The notes under the pieces: model-generated
What the model was told of the DNA's origin: nothing
Database searches by the model: none
Seen by the model: only the letters and a program-made list of their open reading frames with translations
Source: Topomyia yanbarensis
Taxonomy: Eukaryota > Arthropoda > Insecta > Diptera > Culicidae
Length of the DNA stretch: 64,000 nt
NCBI RefSeq assembly: GCF_030247195.1
Contig: NC_080671.1
Location: forward strand, 96,421,870-96,485,869
Reading direction: 5' to 3'
Program-made: the position numbers and the translations under genes
Shown: one piece after another, positions 58,501-64,000 of the stretch
Numbering within the stretch: position 1 is the first letter of the stretch
How the letters are laid out: each line of letters opens with the position of its first letter

Positions 58501-61500
58501 GCCCGATAGTCTGGAATATGTTATTTCCAGTAGTAGCGGTTTCCCAACCATGGACCAGGATCAATGCTATTTCGTATGTGCGTTTCTTGCAGGGCCAGAC
58601 ATATTGGCTGATACTGGGCGATCAGCAGCTGTAGATCCCCTAAACCGCCTCTAAGACCCTTCATATTCCACTGTAGAGCGAGAATGATTCAGTCCTTCCC
58701 TAGTGATGGAGTCGTGTCATTGTCTATTGTTTGCCTGCGGATGACACGGCTGGAGCCACGAGCCTGGGAGTCGTGGCTAGCCCTACTTTTGACGGGGGTT
58801 CCTGCCGAAACTTTTGGGGAAATTCGTGCTAAAGCTTTCTGCGTTTGGATCGGTGGGGTTGTATCATCGTAGTTTTTGGTGAGTTGTTCAGATGCGTCTA
58901 CAATTTTGCTATAAAAACTGATGGGCAGTTGTCTTTTTTATATATTGTACAGGAGAGTGTTACCCAGAACATCCCCAGTCAGGGCCGGTACGGGGGCTAC
59001 TGAAAGTGTTGGCGTTCATATTTGTGAATGGTGTTGGGTTCGTCGAAATTTCGTCGGTATGCTGCGAACAGACAGGGTAGTTGTTGGCGAATGGTTCTTC
59101 GGATTTTGCTGTAAAAACTGATGGGCAGTGATCTGTTTTCAGCTTCGTACTGGAGGGTTTTACTTGGCTGGGGAGTACCCAGACCCGCACCGGCAGCCGA
59201 GAGAGGTGTTACCCCGGTCGGGGCCGGTACAGGGGGTTGTTTGATTTCTCCTTGGAACTATTGAAGATGATGGATTGTTTGGGATCCGATGGCAAGAATT
59301 GTTCTTTTTGTCCGTCTTCGTTAGCTGCCTTCATCAGCCGTTTGTCGGTCGATCACATTCCCAGAGTTTAGGTATATCGAACTGGAATGGTTGGGGGGAT
59401 CGCCACCCCAATTAGGGCAAAGGGGTGGCATGTCTTAGACGTGCCGGCTGGTGGGGACCGGCCTTTGATTGTTGGATGACTGTAGCTATCTGGTAAAAGT
59501 GCACGTACCTAATTTATTGTTGTATCTTTTACGGCGTTCACTTTTATTTAGAAAAACTACGACCACACTGCATTTGGTCGTACCGCGCACTTCACTGCAC
59601 GCCTTACTCACCAACAGATTCTACCGTCATTTGATACGGTCAGTCACAACTACTTTTTCCCTCAACGAGGGCTTTAAGAGAAAAGTTTTAAACCCTTCCG
59701 ACGCACTATAATTTCTACCGTAAATTGTCTGCTTCGGCTCGCTGGCCCACAGCTGCCCAGGAAAACGAACCACTCTCGCTAGCGCGCGAATATTTATTTT
59801 CGTTTTGGCGTCCCTGCTCAAGGCTTTTCAACCGTTTTTCACCTCTTGTGTTGGGTTGGCAACCCTATGTAACCCCAGCCCAGCGGTGGTTCATCAACTG
59901 ACGTAGCTGTAGCATCGATTGACGTTGCCCGCGTCGAGTGGAGTCACCAGCTAGATTGTCCCGCGGCAAATCACAAAGGACTTTTGCAATTTACCCGTCT
60001 GTCACCTGAAAAAAAATCAGCCCCAGGAGCCTTTCAACAGCTGATGGATACGATGCTCTGTGGGCAAAATGCAACCAGCGGTTATTTAGATGACGTTCTA
60101 GTCGGGGAAGTACAGAAGAGGAACACGAACAAAATCTTCATCGAGTGCTAAGTCAACTTCAGGAGTACGATTTTACGGTGAAAACAGAGAACTGCAGTTT
60201 TGCAATGCAACAGATTAAATATCTGGGCCAGATTATGGACGGTGATGGTATCAGACCTGACCCTAGTGAAACCTCAACCCATGTTCCCTCCGCAGGATGT
60301 TCTCTCTATTCGCTCGTATCTCAGAACCGTGAACTATTACGCCAAGTATATCCCGCATATACGAAATCTGCATTTTCCCATGGACCATGGTTGCTGAAGG
60401 CAGATACCAAGTGGAACTGGACGAACGAATGTCAGATATCATCCGATCGTTTCAGAGAACTACTGCAATCACCGTTGGCACTCACCCAGTACAACCCCAA
60501 GCTGGAGATTGTGGTACCGGCGGACGCACCGACAGTCGGTATCGGTGCCAGAATTGCTCATCGTTGTCCAACACCTGCAGAGTTGAACTACAGCCAAATC
60601 GAGAAAGAGGGTCTCGCTCTGATTTTCGCCGTTACTCGTTATCACCGAATATTGTTTGGGAGACATTTTACGTTAGAGACCGATCACAAGCTACTTCTTT
60701 CGATTTTTTGGCACAGGCACACACACAGTCGACCGGATGAGGATTATGTCATTACGTCCACTCAGCCCGAGAATATCAAGCAGGATATTGTGAACCAATC
60801 GGTGGAAGCCTTACCGCTCACGTTCAAGCTAATCAAGGCGGGTACAGAAACAGACCCGATTTTCAAGCATGTTATGTAGTACGTACAAGAAGGCTGGCCG
60901 ACTAAAAACGTTCTTCAGGATTATCAGCTTCAGTAATTTTTCCTTCGTCGAGAGTGTTTGTCAGTAATTTCCGGATGTATTACATACGGCGAACGGCTAG
61001 TCATACCGTCGAAGTTCCAGAAACGTGTTCTCCACCTGCTGCACAAGGGCCATTCAGGTGTTTAGGGAATGAGGTCGATTGCACGTAATTATGCTTATTG
61101 GCTTGGAATAGATGACAGCATCGCTTAGTTAGTCCGTTCATGTATTGTTGCCAAAACCAACAGCAAAACAACTCTTGCATCTTGGCCCTTACCAGAAAAA
61201 TCATGGCAACTTGCGCATATCGATTTTGTTTGACCAGTTGATGGTTGGTTTTATTTCATCCTGGTTGACACTTTTAGTAAGTGGCCTGAAGTCGTTCCAA
61301 CATTACCATGACATTCTCGAGAGTAATTTCTCCAGATTTGGTATACCAGAAACATTAATAAGTGACAATGGCCGTCAGCTTGTCAGCGAAAAGTTTGAGC
61401 GGTAGGTACTATGACAATAACGGTATCCTACACTTAAAGACACCGCCGTTTCATCCGCAATCAAACGGGCTTGCAGAGAGGTTTGTAGATACGTTCAAAA

Positions 61501-63026
61501 GGACACTGAAAGAAATGACTTTCGGGGGAGAATCTTTCACCCAAGCGATCGATACGTTTCTGTTGTGTTATCGCTCGACACCATGTCGCAATGCACCACA
61601 AGGTAAATCATCCGCTGAAATTCTCTGGTAGACCACTACGAACGTCGCGCGATCAACTCAAACTATCAACGCGTCAGACGAGTCATCTATAACGTTTCGT
61701 TGCCCAGTAGGCAAAACTTGATCCGATCATATTGCAACCAGATGAGACAACGGTATGAATCGGAAAACGAAACTGTCCTGAATTCGTTCTATCCAGTCAA
61801 GATACCACTCGATATTATATTGGAATCATGGGGCTTGAGTCAACGTCCAGCAGATCTAGAGCTTCTCGCTATGGAACCAGAAGTATCAACCCAATCACCA
61901 GAACCGTTCACACAACCGTGTCAACCACCATCAAATTCCCAACCATCATCAAGTAGTCAGAGCCGCTTTCCTAACGCTGCTCAACAACAACCGATTCTGT
62001 TTCGTCAACCCAACGACCCCCGTGGTGGCTCATCATCTGACGTAGCTGTCACATCGATTAACGTCTCCCGCGTTGAGTGGAGTCGCAAGCTAGATTGTCC
62101 TGCGCCAAGTCAGTCGAGAAGGTCCATCGTCTTATTTTGTATTGTATGTCATAAGAATAAAGTTTTAATTAATATTGATGCATGTTATGCATTTTTACAC
62201 GGTATTGCAACATAAACAATACATTCAGACAATCTATACACAGCCGATGCCAATACGACAACTGCGCGAACGGTCTGAACTTCGAGTGTCGGGCTCTGTA
62301 GTATAAAAATAAACTCATTTTAGCAAAAATTTCTTTCAGATTTGCCCTACCAATCTCTAGATTATGCATTACAATTATCGCTAAGGAAAGGAAAGAGACA
62401 TTCTTGGAAGCTCTGTTGAACACGTGCCGTCAGTGGTACCAAGAACGTGATAAGGTAACCAATTTAAATTCACTGTGAGATCTGTCACTGATTTGTGACC
62501 ACTATGTCGTTTTTTTTTCGTAGGTTCTAGGTCCGCTCCTAAACATCAAAAATCCTTCACGGCCACGTTTCACAGCTTTCATGGCTTTTCTCACGGAAAT
62601 GTTTTGCCAGCTGAAGCGACGCCAACTGCAGCTTCGTACCGAGTGCGATGGAGTCCCGCCTCCGATGGTGCTGCTGACAGTGCTTGGCAAATGCTGCGAA
62701 GATTGCGTCAAACCTCCCGTTCGATCACTTTCCGAGGTACCTATTGATCTGGTGAGAGGATTACGAACACGTTTTAATTTAACATTAACACAACTTCACA
62801 GATCGAATGCCTGTTCTTCGTACTGACCTGTATTGGGCGCGACTTGGAAATGCATCTACCACAGCAGCTGGAAACGTTACTGGCTGCGGTTCGAGACGCG
62901 TTCCTGAACTCATCGGCTTCAGCCCCGGCCATCCGTCGTACACTATTGCAGTTAATCGAGCTCCAAGCATCCAGATGGCAGCTCCCCGGTAATACTGTGC
63001 TGTATTACTATCCATCCTCGAAATAA
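52406..63026 (+). CDS. MIF4G-domain protein, CTIF/PAIP1-like (8 coding exons, 481 residues)
   Basis: Coding exons: 52406-52507, 52704-52785, 52875-52983, 53042-53264, 53338-53714, 62340-62454, 62524-62736 and 62802-63026. All have GT/AG borders and compatible phases, giving 1446 nt (481 residues plus stop). The N-terminal half (1 to about 255) is low-complexity, rich in Gln, Asn, Met and His ([17 protein letters not shown]), with basic patches such as NANKRRSL and [10 protein letters not shown]. From about 259 ([16 protein letters not shown]) to the end a helical MIF4G repeat domain is recognisable, with [22 protein letters not shown], then [19 protein letters not shown] and [18 protein letters not shown]4G domains are scaffolds in translation initiation and RNA decay, binding eIF4A, eIF3 or cap-binding complex. 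The layout resembles CTIF or PAIP1; orthology was not tested. The ATG at 52406 is preferred because stops precede it in frame. Confidence 0.85.
52704..52785 (+). CDS. MIF4G gene, coding exon 2
   Basis: Acceptor CTACAG before 52704; [14 protein letters not shown] and then a Gln tract; donor GCG|GTAAGC, ending in phase 1. Confidence 0.85.
52875..52983 (+). CDS. MIF4G gene, coding exon 3
   Basis: Acceptor CCGTAG before 52875; [20 protein letters not shown]; donor CAG|GTCAGA, phase 2. Confidence 0.8.
53042..53264 (+). CDS. MIF4G gene, coding exon 4
   Basis: Acceptor TTTGCAG before 53042; [17 protein letters not shown], then Met/His-rich text ([17 protein letters not shown]); donor CAC|GTGAGT, phase 0. 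An open frame runs on into the intron but is not protein-like there. Confidence 0.85.
53338..53714 (+). CDS. MIF4G gene, coding exon 5
   Basis: Acceptor TTTCACAG before 53338; [14 protein letters not shown], an Asn-rich stretch, [15 protein letters not shown], then the beginning of the MIF4G domain to LMHRAVDGR; donor AAG|GTATGG, phase 2. The 8.6 kb transposon-filled intron follows. Confidence 0.88.
53957..54045 (-). mobile_element. 3' tail of the gag-only retroposon family, copy 3 (severely 5'-truncated)
   Basis: On the minus strand the conserved hairpin (54002-53970) is followed by TGTCAAATAGACGATTG, matching the TGTCAAATAAACGA tail of the copies at 15.4 and 25.9 kb. Almost nothing of the ORF remains, and the poly(A) has decayed. 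It sits in the long intron of the MIF4G gene. Confidence 0.65.
53970..54002 (-). promoter_or_regulatory. 3' hairpin of the gag-only retroposon family, copy 3
   Basis: On the minus strand TACGGCTC pairs with GAGCCGTG (one terminal wobble) around a 17-nt loop that shares AAGCTAACGC with copy 2. Confidence 0.65.
54046..54353. other. Intronic DNA, no gene seen
   Basis: No feature recognised between the retroposon tail and the DD37E element. Confidence 0.4.
54354..55535 (+). mobile_element. DD37E Tc1/mariner-family element, 1182 bp
   Basis: The terminal repeats are ACGAGTGTTCAATAAAAAAT and the inverse of ACGGGTGTTCAATATAAAAT. TA lies on both sides (54352-54353 and 55536-55537). It contains one transposase gene with stops. 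It is a third DD37E lineage, distinct in ends from the pair at 17-19 kb. Confidence 0.85.
54497..55414 (+). pseudogene. DD37E transposase, frameshifted
   Basis: The start is [18 protein letters not shown], followed by helix-turn-helix text ([14 protein letters not shown]). The first catalytic Asp is in [12 protein letters not shown] (about 54896), the second in [14 protein letters not shown] (about 55120). The Glu is in [12 protein letters not shown] (about 55235), exactly 37 residues after the second Asp, so this is DD37E. After VYKNN a stop (286-288 of 55 kb) interrupts, and [10 protein letters not shown] with PFSNNH completes the C-terminus at 55414. Stops near 54620 and 54868 and frameshifts near 55080 make it inactive. 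All three catalytic residues survive, unlike in the 17-19 kb copies. Confidence 0.85.
55590..58690 (-). pseudogene. LINE ORF2 (endonuclease, reverse transcriptase, RNase H), inactive
   Basis: The endonuclease begins [16 protein letters not shown] at about 58685, with CLALQETH, and ends near SICSVDF ... PGNSDHF (about 58300-58200), where SDH carries catalytic residues. Reverse-transcriptase text (57500-57118) includes [48 protein letters not shown] and [10 protein letters not shown]. The catalytic box, normally YADD, has become stop-A-D-G right after HIFV at 57118. RNase H is recognisable from [16 protein letters not shown] (about 56410). A C-terminal [17 protein letters not shown] block (about 55815) is the usual Cys/His tail. 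Several frameshifts are present. Confidence 0.8.
58690..59230 (-). pseudogene. LINE ORF1 remnant with an internal duplicated segment
   Basis: The minus strand ends ORF1 with [18 protein letters not shown] ... SLGKD and a stop just before ORF2. Upstream, two related segments (about 58905-59000 and 59105-59235) each contain ACTGATGGGCAGT and GGGCCGGTAC on the + strand, so part of ORF1 has been tandemly duplicated. No zinc knuckle is legible. Confidence 0.5.
59970..60880 (+). pseudogene. Gypsy reverse transcriptase-RNase H, 5'-truncated and frameshifted
   Basis: It starts in mid-domain with [20 protein letters not shown], followed by the active-site box GYLDDVLV (YxDD, at about 60085). A frameshift follows, then [20 protein letters not shown] and [15 protein letters not shown]. 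Another frameshift precedes [16 protein letters not shown]. The RNase H blocks are [18 protein letters not shown], then [20 protein letters not shown] and [14 protein letters not shown], with the D, E and D active-site positions still visible. A segment between ARIAHR and PTPAELNY appears deleted. Confidence 0.8.
60950..61720 (+). pseudogene. Gypsy integrase, broken
   Basis: An N-terminal zinc-binding-like stretch (LLHKGHSG at about 61035; CIVAKTNSK near 61143) is followed by the catalytic core across frames. These are AHIDF with the first Asp (about 61216), then [15 protein letters not shown] with the second Asp (about 61355), then [20 protein letters not shown] with the Glu (about 61455). 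At least three frame changes and stops interrupt it. The D,D,E integrase would insert the cDNA; this copy cannot make it. Confidence 0.8.
61700..62112 (+). pseudogene. C-terminal tail of gypsy pol
   Basis: After the integrase core an open frame from 61700 ([20 protein letters not shown]) becomes Pro/Gln/Ser-rich and runs into the LTR-like segment at about 62022. It is probably the natural pol C-terminus. Confidence 0.5.
62340..62454 (+). CDS. MIF4G gene, coding exon 6
   Basis: Acceptor TTTCTTTCAG before 62340; [20 protein letters not shown] ...QWYQERDK; donor AAG|GTAACC, phase 0. It completes the Arg codon split across the long intron. Confidence 0.85.
62524..62736 (+). CDS. MIF4G gene, coding exon 7
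   Basis: Acceptor TTTTTTTCGTAG before 62524; [20 protein letters not shown] ...VRSLSE; donor GAG|GTACCT, phase 0. Central MIF4G helices. Confidence 0.88.
62802..63026 (+). CDS. MIF4G gene, coding exon 8 (terminal)
   Basis: Acceptor CTTCACAG before 62802; [20 protein letters not shown], ending YYYPSSK and TAA at 63024-63026. Last MIF4G helices. Confidence 0.88.
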   Translation: MECLFFVLTCIGRDLEMHLPQQLETLLAAVRDAFLNSSASAPAIRRTLLQLIELQASRWQLPGNTVLYYYPSSK

Positions 63027-64000
63027 GCTGCCTATATTGAGTTCTATGTATGCAGTGCACTGATGGATCCTCATGTTTGATGGACTGCCAGTCTGGTTGG
63101 TTTACCTGCGAAGTTTCCTATGGTGATGATACTATGAGATTACCACACTATCGTTAACAACTTTCACCTACCTGCTATGGAAAGTGTTGGAGGAAGGAGA
63201 ACTTTTGCCGAATCAAATAAAAACGAACGAAACACTCTGGAAGTAAAGAGAATTTAGAAAACGACACGATCAGACTACATTCCATCAAAACACACTAACA
63301 ATGAAGGCAAGAAAGGAAATCAATTACCACAGAATGAAATATTATTGAATATCTGTTAGGAAACGCCCTTTATTTTTTGATTATTTAAACGTACTATTTA
63401 TCTTCACGAATCTCTGAAAATGTTTATCAAAAAACACGAAATTTCACAATGTAACACAGAAACGAAACGATTTTTATAATTTAGAAGTTTTACTAAACCT
63501 CTTAAGTTTTTGATGGATGTAATCTAAAACATATATTTAAAGCGAAAGCAAGTAAACTAGTCATTTTTATTTAATTATTTTATATAATGTCAAACTTTTA
63601 CATGCATTGTTAAACGTAAACATAACAGAAAAATCAACAATGACTGACTAACATCATTATTACTTATCATTATAAATTCATTATACGCATTAAAAACATG
63701 CACCCAGTCAAAACACGGAAGAGCCGTACCACAAATAATTGCGAACGCTCTGGTTGTGTCGAGTTTACGGGCCTGTGCTTTCGCGAGGGCCACCCGATTA
63801 TATGTATTAACTTATTTGGATCCTAGCGTATGCATAGTTTAGCAAATTAGTAAAAGCGGAACAACAATCGTCATTTTGAATGGCAAATCCGCGGGCATCA
63901 CTGTACGGAACAGTGTATGCGCCAGGCCGAGACGTCTTATGACCGCCCGTTTGATTGATGAAGCTAAAACGGGCCGGAGGAAAGTTTCATATTTACATCA
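63027..64000. other. 3' UTR and intergenic DNA
   Basis: The first 200 bp are presumably the 3' UTR of the MIF4G gene. Further on, a minus-strand frame (63793-63590) reads KAQARKLDTTRAFAIICGTA, followed on that strand by an AATAAA-like site near 63570. It could be the last exon of a convergent gene, but no domain or splice partner was recognised. Confidence 0.3.
63216..63221 (+). terminator. Candidate polyadenylation signal AATAAA of the MIF4G gene
   Basis: AATAAA lies 190 bp after the stop codon, in AT-rich 3' sequence. It is the first canonical signal downstream. Later A/T-rich sites could give longer 3' UTRs. Confidence 0.5.

Larger units (their letters stand above)
55540..59880 (-). mobile_element. 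I/Outcast-like LINE with RNase H, decayed, about 4.3 kb
   Basis: On the minus strand the order is 5' UTR (about 59880-59400), ORF1 remnants (about 59230-58690), then ORF2 with endonuclease, reverse transcriptase, RNase H and a C-terminal Cys/His tail (58690-55590). RNase H downstream of the reverse transcriptase places it among the I/Loa/R1-group LINEs. It lies antisense within the MIF4G gene's longest intron, with a DD37E element at its 3' end and a gypsy fragment at its 5' end. Ends are approximate because no poly(A) or target duplication was found. Confidence 0.75.
59895..62190 (+). mobile_element. Ty3/gypsy LTR retrotransposon, 5'-deleted
   Basis: The pol genes (reverse transcriptase, RNase H, integrase) lie between two related segments of about 80 bp: 59905-59975 and 62022-62112. 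Both contain TGACGTAGCTGT, then CATCGATT, then CGAGTGGAGTC or TGAGTGGAGTC and AGCTAGATTGTCC. These are probably the corresponding parts of the two LTRs or the LTR-proximal region. Gag, protease and the first half of the reverse transcriptase are missing, as if a deletion joined the 5' LTR to mid-pol. AATAAAG at about 62158 may be the LTR polyadenylation signal. Confidence 0.7.

Overview
The window looks like insect nuclear DNA, most likely from a culicine (Aedes-type) mosquito. It is AT-rich, has long introns and very few exons, and is packed with nested, decayed transposable elements. Four things point to mosquito: IS630/Tc1/mariner elements with a DD37E transposase (a group first described in mosquitoes), an R1-clade LINE, a second LINE with an RNase H domain, and a tRNA-derived SINE whose body resembles Aedes SINEs as I remember them. 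No database search was possible, so the species is inferred.

Only one host gene is convincingly visible. It lies on the + strand at 52.3-63.0 kb, has eight coding exons with consistent GT/AG splice sites and phases, and encodes a 481-residue protein with a C-terminal MIF4G domain, of the kind found in translation factors such as CTIF, PAIP1 and eIF4G. Its 8.6 kb intron between coding exons 5 and 6 splits the MIF4G domain. That intron holds a retroposon tail, a DD37E transposon, a roughly 4.3 kb LINE on the minus strand and a truncated Ty3/gypsy element. A GC-rich block at about 34.06-34.25 kb is a candidate distal promoter and non-coding first exon. A short CpG-rich open exon at 3.3 kb is a weaker gene candidate.

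Layout: 1-7.1 kb is AT-rich non-coding DNA with one MITE. 7.1-8.9 kb is LINE debris. 8.9-11.35 kb is a 2.43 kb fold-back hAT-type element with an exact 8-bp target duplication. 11.36-15.4 kb is a minus-strand R1-like LINE, broken by stops. 15.4-16.66 kb is an intact 334-residue gag-like ORF in a short retroposon with its own target duplication. 16.98-19.16 kb is a DD37E element containing a second DD37E element. 19.7-24.3 kb is mostly unassigned. 24.35-27.2 kb is a giant inverted repeat (arms about 0.9 kb) with a second gag-only retroposon inside one arm. 28-32.2 kb holds MITEs, a 226-bp (TA)n tract and a 1.95 kb terminal-inverted-repeat element. 33-36.2 kb holds LTR-like debris, the candidate promoter and a 425-bp near-palindrome. 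36.2-38.5 kb is a triple nest (inverted-repeat element, SINE, hAT MITE). 38.9-50 kb is LINE debris, low-complexity DNA and three further inverted-repeat elements. 50.9-51.5 kb is a transposase relic just upstream of the MIF4G gene.

The least conventional signal is a retroposon family seen three times (15.4, 25.9 and 54.0 kb). Two copies carry only a gag-like, zinc-knuckle ORF and no reverse transcriptase. All three end in the same 33-nt hairpin with wobble-preserving changes. This fits a gag-encoding, LINE-dependent retroposon.
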